64,000 bases of DNA from JAFALK01 sp036500605 (GCA_036500605.1 DASYBU010000044.1:1-64000); one strand, 5' to 3'. Counted from the first letter of the stretch, positions 8,071 through 17,353 are shown. A program made the numbers and translations. Notes: a model not told the origin generated them from the sequence alone.

Positions 8071-9465
8071 ATGTTCGAGGATCGCAGCTACAAAAGAACG
8101 TTCTACAGCGCGCCGCAGTCGGTCGAGTCCTTGATCGCCGCTTTCCTGGAGCCGGGCATCATCGTTCTCGCCTTCCTCGCCGTGAACGCTTTCTTTGGCG
8201 AGCCGGTGTTGCGATCCACACTCACCCTGTGCCTGCTGATCTTCGCCCTCACCTTCCCCGGCCGCAACCGCTTCAGCTCCCATCCGGTCAGCGCCGCGAT
8301 CGATGTGATCAGCTCCTGGGTGGTGCTGCTGGTGATCCTGAGCATGTGTGGTTATGCCACCAACAGCATGGGCTACTTCTCGGATTCGGTGCTGGTCTGG
8401 TGGGCCGGCATCACGCCGGTGGCACAGATCGTGTCCGTCGAGATGGGTCGTCAGGTGCTGCGCTGGCATGCGGGCCAGCCCAAGGTGCGCCGCAGCGCGA
8501 TCATCATCGGCGCCAGTGCCTTGAGCATCAAGGTGGCGCGCGCACTGCGCGACGGCAAAGACAAGGGCGTCGACTTCCTCGGCTACTTTGACGACCGCCA
8601 GGACGAGCGCCTGCATCCCGAGGCCGCCGGCCACATGCTGGGCACTCTGGCCAAGGTGGGCGAATACATCCAGCAGCACGGTGTGCGCGAGGTCTACATC
8701 ACCCTGCCGCTCGGCTCGCAGCCGCGCATCGTGCAGCTGCTGGAAGGCATCCAGGGCACGACGGCCTCGCTGTTCTTCGTGCCCGACGTGTTCGGCATCA
8801 GCATCATCCAGGGCCGCTTGCAGGACATCAATGGCGTGCCGGTGGTGGGCATATGCGAAACCCCGTTCACCGGCACTAACGAGCTGGTCAAGCGCATCAG
8901 CGATGTGGCGATCTCGTCATTGATCCTGCTGCTGATCTCGCCCGTGCTGCTGCTCGTGGCCGTCGGCGTCAAGCTCAGCTCACCGGGCCCGATCATCTTC
9001 AGCCAGCGGCGCAACGGCCTCGACGGCGAGGAAATCATCGTCTACAAGTTTCGCTCGATGCGCGCGCTCGACAATGGCCAGGTCGTCAAGCAGGCCACCA
9101 AGGCCGATCCCCGCATCACACCGTTCGGCGCCTTCATCCGCCGCACCTCGCTGGACGAGCTGCCGCAATTCGTCAACGTACTGCAAGGCCGCATGAGCAT
9201 CGTCGGGCCCCGCCCGCATGCCGTGGCGCACAACGAGGAATACCGCAAGCTGATCAAGGCCTATATGGTCCGCCACAAGGTGAAGCCGGGCATCACGGGC
9301 TGGGCCCAGGTGAACGGCCTGCGCGGCGAAACCGACACGATCGAGAAGATGAGGGCTCGGGTCGAATACGACCTCGAGTACCTGCGCAACTGGTCGTTGG
9401 CACTGGACTTGCAGATCATTGTCCGTACCGCGAGGCTGGTGATTTTTGATCGCCACGCGTATTAA
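8071..9465 (+). CDS. Undecaprenyl-phosphate glucose phosphotransferase (initiating EPS transferase)
   Basis: Transfers the first sugar-1-phosphate, probably glucose, to undecaprenyl phosphate on the cytoplasmic face of the inner membrane, starting each EPS repeat. The 464-residue product has four N-terminal membrane segments (about residues 20-140), a cytosolic Rossmann-like domain (RRSAIIIGASALSI), a fifth membrane helix near 285-310, and the C-terminal transferase domain. The latter shows KFRSM, DELPQFVNVLQGRMSIVGPRP and KPGITGWAQVNGLRGET, hallmarks of the WcaJ/EpsB family. ATG 8071 is preferred because GAGAGA precedes it by 10 bases; an in-frame GTG at 8044 would add nine residues. It heads the left plus-strand arm, 29 bases before epsL. 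Confidence 0.95.
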   Translation: MFEDRSYKRTFYSAPQSVESLIAAFLEPGIIVLAFLAVNAFFGEPVLRSTLTLCLLIFALTFPGRNRFSSHPVSAAIDVISSWVVLLVILSMCGYATNSMGYFSDSVLVWWAGITPVAQIVSVEMGRQVLRWHAGQPKVRRSAIIIGASALSIKVARALRDGKDKGVDFLGYFDDRQDERLHPEAAGHMLGTLAKVGEYIQQHGVREVYITLPLGSQPRIVQLLEGIQGTTASLFFVPDVFGISIIQGRLQDINGVPVVGICETPFTGTNELVKRISDVAISSLILLLISPVLLLVAVGVKLSSPGPIIFSQRRNGLDGEEIIVYKFRSMRALDNGQVVKQATKADPRITPFGAFIRRTSLDELPQFVNVLQGRMSIVGPRPHAVAHNEEYRKLIKAYMVRHKVKPGITGWAQVNGLRGETDTIEKMRARVEYDLEYLRNWSLALDLQIIVRTARLVIFDRHAY

Positions 9466-9494
9466 AACCCCTCTCATAGAAGTTCGAGACCTTT

Positions 9495-10787
9495 ATGCGC
9501 CCTCTCCAAAATTCCTTGAACCTTGGTCTGAAGGTAGCTTTTGCCGCAGCTTCTGCCGCGGCCGTTGCACCCGCGTTCGCCCAGGCCCAGGCGGACACGA
9601 CCAATCCGTACTACTTTGGTGCCAACGTGGGGCTCACCCATGTCAGCAATGTGTTCCAGCAGTCGAGCAGCCGGAACGCAGACGACGTGCTCACCGGCAA
9701 CCTGCTGGGCGGTATCGACACCCGCTTCGGCCGCGAGCACCTGCGCCTCGACGGATCGGTGGGCACGAGCCGCTATCGCAACAACACCGCGCTCAACAAT
9801 GTGGGCTACCAGGGCTCGGCCGCCCTTGACTGGAGCACGATCGAACGTGTGTCCGGCACGATCACCGCGGGGGCTTCGCGTCAGCTGGCGTCCTACAACA
9901 TCTCGCCCTATATCACCCAGGTACCCGACTACGTGAACAACACGCTGAGCAGCTACTACGTGGATGCGCTCACGCACGTCGGGCTGGTCACGCGCTGGAC
10001 GCTGGACGCCGATGTGTCCTATCGACAGTACCGTTATTCAGCGGCCCAGTACGCGCAGCTCAATTACCAACAGACGGCCTACTCGCTCGGTCCCAGCTAC
10101 CAGGCAAGCCCCGATCTGCGCATTGGTGTCGACTGGCGGCATACGAATGCCACCAACCCTACCTATTTCCCCGTCTACGACCCGGCGTCCAATCCGACGA
10201 GCCCGACGCTGACCGGTTATGACCCCAACCACTACTCGCGCAACGACATCGATCTGAACATCCATTGGCGCTTCAGCGGCTTCAGCAGCCTGGATACGCG
10301 TCTGAGTCATGGCAGCTACACGCACGCTGACAGCAGGGGTCAATCCACCTCGAATTTCAGCGGCGCCGCGACCTGGAACTGGACTCCGACCGGCAAGACC
10401 ACGATCGTCACGTCATTCATCCATGACAGCGGTCTGAGCGCCTACGTCTTCAGCAATCTGCCATTCGCCTACAACACCAACCAGAGCACGGTCACCAACA
10501 CCTTGCAGGTCAACGCGAACTATCAGCTCACGGGCAAGATGACCCTGACTGCCGCCGGCGTCTATGCTCGGACCAACCGAAGCAACGATGCGCAGTTCGG
10601 CAACGAAAGCGCGGCGAGCAACTCGCACGACAATTACTACTCCTTGCTCATCGGCGCCAACTGGCAGTATTCACGCGGCATCAGCATGGCCTGCCAGGTC
10701 GGACATCAGGTGCGAACCAGTACCATCATCAACTACGGCTACGACGCCGACAGCATTGGCTGCAACGCCCAAATCCTTTTCTACTGA
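9495..10787 (+). CDS. epsL: EpsL-type outer-membrane beta-barrel of EPS export
   Basis: A 430-residue protein that matches the EpsL family found in exosortase-B and methanolan-type EPS loci. A signal peptide ends near residue 30 (AVAPAFAQA). The rest alternates short amphipathic strands rich in Tyr, Thr, Asn and Ser, ending in an aromatic residue (QILFY), as outer-membrane barrels do. GANVGLTHVSNVFQ near the start of the mature protein and repeated RWTLDADVSYRQY-like strands are typical. It probably helps the polymer leave through the outer membrane, alongside EpsE; the precise role is inferred from context. It sits between the initiating transferase and galE with very short gaps. Confidence 0.85.
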   Translation: MRPLQNSLNLGLKVAFAAASAAAVAPAFAQAQADTTNPYYFGANVGLTHVSNVFQQSSSRNADDVLTGNLLGGIDTRFGREHLRLDGSVGTSRYRNNTALNNVGYQGSAALDWSTIERVSGTITAGASRQLASYNISPYITQVPDYVNNTLSSYYVDALTHVGLVTRWTLDADVSYRQYRYSAAQYAQLNYQQTAYSLGPSYQASPDLRIGVDWRHTNATNPTYFPVYDPASNPTSPTLTGYDPNHYSRNDIDLNIHWRFSGFSSLDTRLSHGSYTHADSRGQSTSNFSGAATWNWTPTGKTTIVTSFIHDSGLSAYVFSNLPFAYNTNQSTVTNTLQVNANYQLTGKMTLTAAGVYARTNRSNDAQFGNESAASNSHDNYYSLLIGANWQYSRGISMACQVGHQVRTSTIINYGYDADSIGCNAQILFY

Positions 10788-10789
10788 CG

Positions 10790-11809
10790 ATGCCCACCAT
10801 TCTCCTCACCGGCGCCACGGGTTACATCGCTTCGCACACCTGGCTGGCGCTTCAAGCGGCCGGCTTCGACGTGGTGGGGGTGGACAACTTCTCCAACAGC
10901 TCACCTGAGGTGCTGCACCGGCTGGAAAGCTTGTCAGGCCGCAAGCCCGTTTTTGAGCAGGCAGACGTCTGCGATGCCGCGGCGGTGGACAAGATCTTTG
11001 CCGCGCACAAGCCGGCAGCCGTCGTGCATTTCGCGGCCTTCAAGGCGGTGGGCGAATCCACCGCCGAACCTCTCAGTTATTACCGCAACAACCTGGGCGG
11101 CCTCGTCAACACCTGCGAGGTGATGCGCCGCCATGACTGCCGGCGCATGGTCTTTTCCAGCAGCGCCACGGTCTACGGCGTGCCGGACAAGCTGCCTTTG
11201 ACCGAAGACGCCGCAACCGCTGCGGTCAACCCCTACGGCGCCACCAAGCTGATGGGCGAGACCATCCTGCGTGACCTTGGCGCATCAGATCCGCAATGGC
11301 AGACCGCCTGCCTGCGCTACTTCAACCCGGTCGGTGCGCATGAAAGCGGCCAGATCGGCGAAGACCCCCGCGGGACGCCCAACAACCTGATGCCCTATGT
11401 GGCCCAGGTGGCCGTCGGCCGCCGTGAACGTCTGCAGGTTTTCGGTGACGACTACGCCACGCCCGATGGCACCGGCGTGCGCGATTACATCCATGTCTCC
11501 GATCTCGCCGAAGGCCATGTGGCTGCGCTGCGCGTGCTGCTGGACCAAGCCGGCTCGTTCACCGTCAACCTCGGCACCGGCCGGGGCTACAGCGTGCTGG
11601 ACTTGGTCAAGGCCTACGAGGCGGCCAGCGGTCGATCGGTGCCCTATGAGGTCGTGCCGCGCCGCGCCGGGGATGTGGCGGCCTGCTATGCCGATCCGGC
11701 GCGTGCCCGCGAGCTCCTGGGCTGGCAAGCCCGTCATGACCTGGCCCGGATGTGCGAGGATTCATGGCGTTGGCAGAGTCAGAACCCGCAAGGCTTCGCG
11801 CCCCAATAG
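10790..11809 (+). CDS. galE: UDP-glucose 4-epimerase
   Basis: Interconverts UDP-glucose and UDP-galactose, supplying galactose for the EPS. This is an extended short-chain dehydrogenase/reductase of 339 residues, normal for GalE. The NAD-binding glycine motif is GATGYIA at about residues 7-13. The catalytic Ser/Tyr/Lys appear as FSSSATVYG and NPYGATKLM. YFNPVGAHESGQIGEDPRGTPNNL, split here as YFNPVGAHESG and IGEDP, is a strong GalE-specific region. It begins two bases after the epsL stop and is followed 19 bases later by manC, so all are likely one transcript. Confidence 0.96.
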   Translation: MPTILLTGATGYIASHTWLALQAAGFDVVGVDNFSNSSPEVLHRLESLSGRKPVFEQADVCDAAAVDKIFAAHKPAAVVHFAAFKAVGESTAEPLSYYRNNLGGLVNTCEVMRRHDCRRMVFSSSATVYGVPDKLPLTEDAATAAVNPYGATKLMGETILRDLGASDPQWQTACLRYFNPVGAHESGQIGEDPRGTPNNLMPYVAQVAVGRRERLQVFGDDYATPDGTGVRDYIHVSDLAEGHVAALRVLLDQAGSFTVNLGTGRGYSVLDLVKAYEAASGRSVPYEVVPRRAGDVAACYADPARARELLGWQARHDLARMCEDSWRWQSQNPQGFAPQ

Positions 11810-11828
11810 TTTCCACAAGAGATTTCCT

Positions 11829-13268
11829 ATGAAGAAGATTGAAGTGCAGCCGGTCATCATGGCCGGCGGCAGCGGCACGCGGCTTTGGCCGCTTTCACGC
11901 GCTGGCTATCCCAAGCAGTTTCTCGTGCTGTCGGGCAATACCAGCCTGTTCCAGCAGGCCGCGGAACGGCTGGCCGCACTGGCCGGCGCGGAGTTCGCTG
12001 TCGACGCGCCGATCATCGTGGGCAATGAAGAACATCGCTTCATGGTGCTCGATCAGTTGCGAGAGCTGGACCAGGAACCCGCCGCCGTGGTGCTGGAGCC
12101 GATGGGCCGCAACACGGCTCCGGCGCTCACACTGGCGGCGCTGCAAGCTTTGAAGGACGGCCGCGATCCCGTCCTCGTGGTCACGCCGGCCGACCAGACC
12201 GTCGGCGACGGGGCCGCCTTCACCAAGGCCTTGCAAGCGGCGATCCGCGAGGCCGAGGGCGGTGCCATCGCTATCCTGGGCATCCAGCCTGATCGCCCTG
12301 AAATCGGCTATGGCTATATTCAGGCGCAGCCCGCAGGCGAGGGCTTGAGCGTTGTCCAGTTCGTCGAGAAGCCCGACGCCGCGACAGCGGAACGTTATGT
12401 GGCCTCGGGCGACTACTATTGGAACAGCGGCATGTTCGTCCTGCGCGCCAGCGTGTGGATGAAGGCGCTGGAAACCTACCGTCCCGACATCGCTGCCGCA
12501 ACGCAGACTGCCTTCGCCGCCGCCAAGCTTGATCAAAAGTTCGTGCGCCCCGGCAAGGATGAATTCGCCGCCGTGCCTGCCGAATCGGTCGACTACGCTG
12601 TGATGGAACGCTGCCCCGGCAGCGCAACGCCGCTTCGTATGGTGGCCCTGGACGCTGCATGGAACGATCTGGGCGCCTGGGAAGCCGTCTGGCAAGTGGC
12701 CGAGAAGGACGCGCAAGGCAATGCCTTCCGCGGCGATGCGCTGATCAGCGACAGCCACAACACGCTGGTTCACGCCACGAGCCGCTTGGTCAGCGTGGTC
12801 GGTATGCGCGACGTGGTGATTGTCGAGACGCCCGATGCCGTCCTCGTGGCCGACCGCTCACGCAGCCAGGACGTCAAGAAGATCGTCGCCAGGCTCGACG
12901 CGGAGAAGCGCGGCGAGCAGACCCTGCATCGCAAGGTTCACCGCCCTTGGGGCTGGTATGACAGTATCGACAACGGCGCACGCTTCCAGGTCAAGCGCAT
13001 CATGGTCAAGCCTGGTGCGTCGTTGAGCCTGCAGATGCACCATCACCGTGCCGAGCATTGGATTGTGGTTTCTGGTACCGCCGAGATCACCAATGGTGAC
13101 CAGATCATTTTGCTGAGCGAGAACCAGAGCACTTATATTCCCCTGGGTCAGACGCATCGGCTTGCCAATCCGGGCAAGGTGCCACTCGAAATCATCGAGG
13201 TGCAGTCGGGCTCCTATCTTGGCGAGGACGATATCGTCCGCTTTGAAGACACCTACGGCAGAAAGTAA
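11829..13268 (+). CDS. manC: Mannose-1-phosphate guanylyltransferase/mannose-6-phosphate isomerase
   Basis: A bifunctional 479-residue enzyme that makes GDP-mannose, the donor for mannose and, through Gmd and Fcl encoded further on, GDP-fucose. The N-terminal nucleotidyltransferase domain has the signature GGSGTRLWPLSR (about residues 13-24) and FVEKPD near 180. The C-terminal cupin domain, a type II mannose-6-phosphate isomerase, shows RPWGWYDSI, MHHHRAEHWIVVSG and a metal-binding His cluster. A longer open frame runs upstream inside galE, but ATG 11829 is preceded by AAGAGA and gives the normal MKKIEVQPVIMAGGSG start. No phosphomannomutase gene is visible in the window, so mannose-1-phosphate must come from elsewhere. 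Confidence 0.96.
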   Translation: MKKIEVQPVIMAGGSGTRLWPLSRAGYPKQFLVLSGNTSLFQQAAERLAALAGAEFAVDAPIIVGNEEHRFMVLDQLRELDQEPAAVVLEPMGRNTAPALTLAALQALKDGRDPVLVVTPADQTVGDGAAFTKALQAAIREAEGGAIAILGIQPDRPEIGYGYIQAQPAGEGLSVVQFVEKPDAATAERYVASGDYYWNSGMFVLRASVWMKALETYRPDIAAATQTAFAAAKLDQKFVRPGKDEFAAVPAESVDYAVMERCPGSATPLRMVALDAAWNDLGAWEAVWQVAEKDAQGNAFRGDALISDSHNTLVHATSRLVSVVGMRDVVIVETPDAVLVADRSRSQDVKKIVARLDAEKRGEQTLHRKVHRPWGWYDSIDNGARFQVKRIMVKPGASLSLQMHHHRAEHWIVVSGTAEITNGDQIILLSENQSTYIPLGQTHRLANPGKVPLEIIEVQSGSYLGEDDIVRFEDTYGRK

Positions 13269-14327
13269 ATGACCATTCTTGTGACCGGCGGCGCCGGCTT
13301 TATCGGCGCCAACTTCGTGTTGGATTGGCTCGCGCAAAGCGATGAGCCCATCGTGACGCTGGACGCTCTGACCTACGCGGGCAATCTGGAGAACCTCGCC
13401 ACGCTGGAAGGCGATGCTCGTCACGTCTTCGTCAAAGGCGACATCTGCGACCGCGCGCTGATCGATCAGTTGCTGAGCACGCACAAGCCACGCGCCCTCG
13501 TCCACTTCGCGGCTGAGAGTCATGTGGATCGCTCGATCAGCGGACCCGGCGCTTTCATGCGCACCAATATCGAAGGCACGTACACGCTGCTGGAAGCGAC
13601 GCGCGCTTATTGGAGTGCCTTGGAAGGCGACGCCAAGACGGCCTTCCGCTTCCACCATGTCTCCACCGATGAGGTCTATGGCACTTTGCGCGCCGACGAC
13701 CCGCCGTTTGCCGAGACCAACGCCTACGAGCCCAACAGCCCCTATTCGGCCAGCAAGGCCGCGAGCGACCATCTTGTACGCGCCTGGCACCACACCTACG
13801 GCCTGCCGGTGGTGACCACCAACTGCTCGAACAACTACGGCCCTTATCACTTCCCCGAGAAGCTGATCCCGCTGATGATCGTGAACGCCCTGGCGGGCAA
13901 GCCCCTGCCTGTCTACGGCGATGGCCAGCAAATCCGCGACTGGCTGTTCGTGACGGACCACGCCTCGGCCATCCGCGCCGTGCTGGCCGGCGGACGTCTC
14001 GGCGAGACCTACAACATCGGCGGCTGGAACGAGAAGGCCAACATCGATATCGTCAAGACGGTTTGCGCCCTGCTCGATGAGTTGCGCCCCGATGCGGCCG
14101 GCCCGTACTCGCGCCTGATCACGTACGTGAAGGATCGCCCCGGCCACGATCGCCGTTATGCCATCGATGCCCGCAAGGTCGAGCGAGAACTGGGCTGGCG
14201 GCCGGCCGAGACCTTCGAGACGGGCATCCGCAAGACGGTGCAGTGGTACTTGCAGAATCCGGAGTGGGTGGCACGCGTGCAAAGCGGCGCGTATCGCGAT
14301 TGGGTCAGCAAGCAGTACGGCGCATGA
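13269..14327 (+). CDS. rfbB: dTDP-glucose 4,6-dehydratase
   Basis: Second enzyme of dTDP-L-rhamnose synthesis: converts dTDP-glucose to dTDP-4-keto-6-deoxyglucose. The 352-residue protein begins MTILVTGGAGFIGANFV, the NAD-binding motif. It has the RfbB active-site pattern STDEVYG and YSASKAASDHL, and NCSNNYGPYHFPEKLIP, a near-invariant RfbB stretch. Its start directly follows the manC stop with no gap, and its stop overlaps the rfbD start by ATGA, which implies translational coupling along the arm. Confidence 0.97.
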   Translation: MTILVTGGAGFIGANFVLDWLAQSDEPIVTLDALTYAGNLENLATLEGDARHVFVKGDICDRALIDQLLSTHKPRALVHFAAESHVDRSISGPGAFMRTNIEGTYTLLEATRAYWSALEGDAKTAFRFHHVSTDEVYGTLRADDPPFAETNAYEPNSPYSASKAASDHLVRAWHHTYGLPVVTTNCSNNYGPYHFPEKLIPLMIVNALAGKPLPVYGDGQQIRDWLFVTDHASAIRAVLAGGRLGETYNIGGWNEKANIDIVKTVCALLDELRPDAAGPYSRLITYVKDRPGHDRRYAIDARKVERELGWRPAETFETGIRKTVQWYLQNPEWVARVQSGAYRDWVSKQYGA

Positions 14328-15205
14328 AAGTCCTGCTGCTCGGCAAGAATGGCCAGCTCGGTTGGGAACTGCAGCGCGCGCTTGCACCCTTGGGCGAGCT
14401 CGTGGCGCTGGACCGGCATGAAGGCGCGGATCTCGCAGACAGCGAGACGCTGATCCAGACCGTCAGGCGGCACGCGCCCCAAGTGATCGTCAATGCGGCC
14501 GCCTACACGGCAGTGGACAAGGCGGAATCCGACACAGCGCTGGCTCAGCAGATCAACGGCAGCGCGCCCGGCCTGCTGGCGGCAGAAGCCCAACACCTGG
14601 GCGCGCTGCTCGTTCACTACAGCAGCGACTATGTCTACGACGGCAGCGGCGATTGGGCCCGCAGCGAAAACGCCTCGACCGGCCCGCTGAGCGTCTACGG
14701 CGCCAGCAAGCTGGCCGGCGATGAGGCCATCCAGCAAAGCGGCTGCCAGCATCTGATCCTGCGCACCTGCTGGGTCTATGGTGCGCGCGGCGGCAACTTC
14801 GCCAAGACCATGCTGAGGCTCGCGGCCGAACGCGATCAGCTGAAAGTGATCGACGATCAGATCGGCGCGCCGACCGGCGCCGATCTGCTGGCCGACATTT
14901 CGGCCCACATGATTCGTGCCACGCTGGCAAACCCGGCCTTGAGCGGCCTCTATCACGCGGCCGCAGGCGGCGAAACCAGTTGGCACGCGTATGCAAGCCA
15001 TGTGATCGAGTTCGCCCGCGCACGCGGCAAGGAGCTCAAGGTCGCCGCTGATCAGGTGTTGCCGATACCGACGAGCAGCTACCCCACACCGGCACAGCGC
15101 CCGCTCAACTCGCGGCTGTCCACCCAAAAATTGCAAGCCGCGTTCGACGTCGTTCTGCCCCCATGGCAGTCGGGCGTCGAGCGCATGCTGATGGAGATTC
15201 TTTGA
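14324..15205 (+). CDS. rfbD: dTDP-4-dehydrorhamnose reductase
   Basis: Last enzyme of dTDP-L-rhamnose synthesis, reducing the 4-keto group with NADPH. The 293-residue product starts MKVLLLGKNGQLGWEL, the family's dinucleotide-binding motif (GxxGQLG). VNAAAYTAVDKAE, YSSDYVYDG and YGASKLAGDE are RfbD hallmarks, the last with the catalytic Tyr and Lys. ATG 14324 lies inside the rfbB stop (ATGA); a longer frame begins within rfbB but is not needed. The stop overlaps the rfbA start by one base (TGATG). Confidence 0.97.
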   Translation: MKVLLLGKNGQLGWELQRALAPLGELVALDRHEGADLADSETLIQTVRRHAPQVIVNAAAYTAVDKAESDTALAQQINGSAPGLLAAEAQHLGALLVHYSSDYVYDGSGDWARSENASTGPLSVYGASKLAGDEAIQQSGCQHLILRTCWVYGARGGNFAKTMLRLAAERDQLKVIDDQIGAPTGADLLADISAHMIRATLANPALSGLYHAAAGGETSWHAYASHVIEFARARGKELKVAADQVLPIPTSSYPTPAQRPLNSRLSTQKLQAAFDVVLPPWQSGVERMLMEIL

Positions 15206-16095
15206 TGAGCAATCAACAACGCAAAGGCATCATCCTGGCCGGCGGCTCGGGCACGCGCCTGCATCCGGCCACGCTGGCGATGAGCAAGCAGCTGCTGCCG
15301 GTCTACGACAAGCCGATGGTCTATTACCCGCTCAGCACCCTGATGCTGGCCGGCATCCGCGACATCCTGCTGATCAGTACGCCGCAGGACACGCCACGCT
15401 TTGAAGCCCTGCTGGGCGATGGATCGCGCTGGGGCCTGAACATCAGCTACTGCGTGCAACCCAGCCCCGACGGCTTGGCGCAGGCCTTCATCCTGGGCCG
15501 CGATTTCATCGGCGACGCGCCGTCAGCCCTGGTGCTCGGGGACAACATCTTCTATGGCCATGACCTGCAAGGCCTGCTGAACAACGCCGCCGAACGCACC
15601 ACCGGCGCCAGCGTGTTTGCCTACCATGTCACCGATCCTGAGCGCTATGGCGTGGTCGAATTCGATGCCGCCAAGCGCGCACTCAGCATCGAAGAAAAGC
15701 CCAAGGCCCCGAAGAGCAATTACGCGGTGACCGGCCTGTACTTCTACGACGAGCAGGTCTGCGATATCGCCGCCAACATCAAGCCTTCGGCGCGCGGCGA
15801 GCTTGAGATCACCGATGTCAACGCGCAATACCTGCGCCAGAACCAGCTGAGCGTCGAGATCATGGGCCGCGGCTACGCCTGGCTCGACACCGGCACACAC
15901 GACAGCCTGCTCGAAGCCGGCCAGTTCATCGCCACGCTTGAGAAGCGCCAGGGCCTGAAAGTGGCCTGCCCCGAAGAGATCGCCTTTCGTTCCGGCTGGA
16001 TCACCGCCGCCCAGCTCGAGCAACTGGCCCAGCCGATGCTCAAGAACGGCTACGGCCAGTACCTGCAATCGCTGCTCAAGGACAAGATTTTCTGA
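15205..16095 (+). CDS. rfbA: Glucose-1-phosphate thymidylyltransferase
   Basis: First enzyme of dTDP-rhamnose synthesis: joins dTTP and glucose-1-phosphate. The 296-residue length is normal. The nucleotidyltransferase signature GGSGTRLHPAT lies at about residues 12-22, followed by SKQLLPVYDKPM. Further conserved parts are LVLGDNIFYGHDL, the base- and metal-binding region, and RGYAWLDTGTHDSLLEA near the C-terminal third. It is coupled to rfbD by a TGATG junction and to rfbC in the same way, so the order in this operon is B-D-A-C. Confidence 0.97.
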   Translation: MSNQQRKGIILAGGSGTRLHPATLAMSKQLLPVYDKPMVYYPLSTLMLAGIRDILLISTPQDTPRFEALLGDGSRWGLNISYCVQPSPDGLAQAFILGRDFIGDAPSALVLGDNIFYGHDLQGLLNNAAERTTGASVFAYHVTDPERYGVVEFDAAKRALSIEEKPKAPKSNYAVTGLYFYDEQVCDIAANIKPSARGELEITDVNAQYLRQNQLSVEIMGRGYAWLDTGTHDSLLEAGQFIATLEKRQGLKVACPEEIAFRSGWITAAQLEQLAQPMLKNGYGQYLQSLLKDKIF

Positions 16096-16652
16096 TGATG
16101 ATCACCGTCACGCCCACCGCCCTGCCTGAGGTCATGATCGTCGAGCCCAAGGTCTTCGGCGACGCACGCGGCTTCTTCACCGAAAGCTGGAACGAGGAGC
16201 GCTTCAACGAGGCCACGGGCAACACGCTCAAGTTCGTGCAGGACAACCACTCCCGGTCCGCACGAGGCGTGCTGCGCGGCCTGCATTTCCAGTTGCCGCC
16301 TCACGCGCAGGGCAAGCTGGTCCGCTGCGTGGCCGGTGCCGTCTTTGACGTGGCCGTCGACATGCGCCGTTCAAGCGCCCGCTTCGGGCAATGGGTCGGC
16401 GTGGAGCTGAGCGCCGAGAACCAGAAGCAGTTGTGGATTCCCCCGGGTTTCGCGCACGGCTTCCTGGTGCTGTCCGAGTCGGCTGACTTTCTCTACAAGA
16501 CCACCGACTACTACGCTCCACAGGCAGAAGGCTGCGTGCGCTGGGATGACCCCGCCCTCGGCATCCAATGGCCAGACACCGGCGTAGCGCCCCAATTGGC
16601 CGACAAGGACACCAAGGCGCCGCTGCTGGCCAGCGCGCGCAGCTTCGACTGA
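16095..16652 (+). CDS. rfbC: dTDP-4-dehydrorhamnose 3,5-epimerase
   Basis: Third step of dTDP-L-rhamnose synthesis, epimerising C3 and C5. The 185-residue cupin-fold protein shows EPKVFGDARGFFTESW, DNHSRSARGVLRGLHFQ with the catalytic His, and WIPPGFAHGF, all diagnostic of RfbC. The C-terminal region has the usual YYAPQAEGCVRWDDPALGI. Translation starts in the TGATG overlap with rfbA; two adjacent Met codons make the exact start ambiguous by one residue. A hairpin follows the stop codon, which fits the end of the sugar-synthesis operon. Confidence 0.97.
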   Translation: MMITVTPTALPEVMIVEPKVFGDARGFFTESWNEERFNEATGNTLKFVQDNHSRSARGVLRGLHFQLPPHAQGKLVRCVAGAVFDVAVDMRRSSARFGQWVGVELSAENQKQLWIPPGFAHGFLVLSESADFLYKTTDYYAPQAEGCVRWDDPALGIQWPDTGVAPQLADKDTKAPLLASARSFD

Positions 16653-16666
16653 ACGGTTTCTGACTG

Positions 16667-16694
16667 AACGTTTCTTTACCTGCGCAGAAACGTT
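16667..16694 (+). terminator. Hairpin after rfbC
   Basis: AACGTTTCT (16667-16675) pairs with AGAAACGTT (16686-16694) around a 10-base loop, 15 bases past the rfbC stop. The next bases (TCTGTCCTC) are only mildly T-rich, so it is a weak candidate for the terminator of the left EPS arm. Confidence 0.4.
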
Positions 16695-16775
16695 TCTGTC
16701 CTCAACAGAGGGCCCGGCGGCGACGAAATGCACTCATGGTCAATCCGACCTGGATTCGACAAGAGGAGCATTCCC

Positions 16776-17315
16776 ATGATCAGCGCCATCGCCAGCAACA
16801 GCACCAACGCCGCCAGCAGCGCCCAGCACAAGCGCCCCAGCCTTGAAGATGCCTTCAAGAAGATGGACAGCGATGGCGATGGATCGGTTTCGCAGCAGGA
16901 GTTCGAGTCGGCGTTCGTCGCCATCTCGCAAAAGGGCGGCCAGGCCGCTGATTCGGCCAGCAGCGCGGATCTGAAGGCCAAAGCCGATGCCGAGTTCAAG
17001 AAGATGGACAGCGACGGCGACGGCAAGGTCAGCCAGACCGAATTCTCGACGGCCGCGAAGGCACACGAGGCCGAGCATGCCCAGGGCGCACAAGGCACGC
17101 ACAAGGGCGGCCACGGTGGACACCACGGTGGCGGCGGCGAGGGTGGCGGCGAAGGCGGTGCATCTGCGGCCTCCAGCAGCGCCGCCAAGACTTATGACCC
17201 GGCCGATACCAACAAGGACGGCGTGGTCTCAGCCCAGGAAGAAGCGGCCTACCAGGTCACCCAGCAGGCCCAGGAAGCCGTCAAGACTTACAGCGGCGTG
17301 GAAGCCGCCAATTGA
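16776..17315 (+). CDS. EF-hand protein with His/Gly-rich linker
   Basis: A 179-residue acidic protein with three predicted calcium-binding EF-hand loops: residues 31-42 (DSDGDGSVSQQE), 78-89 (DSDGDGKVSQTE) and 144-155 (DTNKDGVVSAQE). The first two repeats are nearly identical and start with FKKM, so they look like an internal duplication. Between loops two and three is a low-complexity His/Gly/Glu segment (about residues 101-128). No clear signal peptide is present. ATG 16776 is chosen because AAGAGGAG lies seven bases upstream; a start at 16728 would add 16 residues without a good ribosome site. It sits between the rhamnose genes and kdsA and is probably separately transcribed. Function is unknown; calcium binding is inferred from the loops. 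Confidence 0.85.
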   Translation: MISAIASNSTNAASSAQHKRPSLEDAFKKMDSDGDGSVSQQEFESAFVAISQKGGQAADSASSADLKAKADAEFKKMDSDGDGKVSQTEFSTAAKAHEAEHAQGAQGTHKGGHGGHHGGGGEGGGEGGASAASSSAAKTYDPADTNKDGVVSAQEEAAYQVTQQAQEAVKTYSGVEAAN

Positions 17316-17330
17316 TCCGGTGAAGATCCG

Positions 17331-17353
17331 CTGAAGGCTCTTTCAGCCTTCAG
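17331..17353. terminator. Hairpin between convergent EF-hand gene and kdsA
   Basis: CTGAAGGCT (17331-17339) and AGCCTTCAG (17345-17353) make a 9-bp perfect stem with a 5-base loop. It lies 15 bases past the EF-hand stop and covers the kdsA stop codon, so it could serve both convergent genes. There is no strong T-run on either side. Confidence 0.45.
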
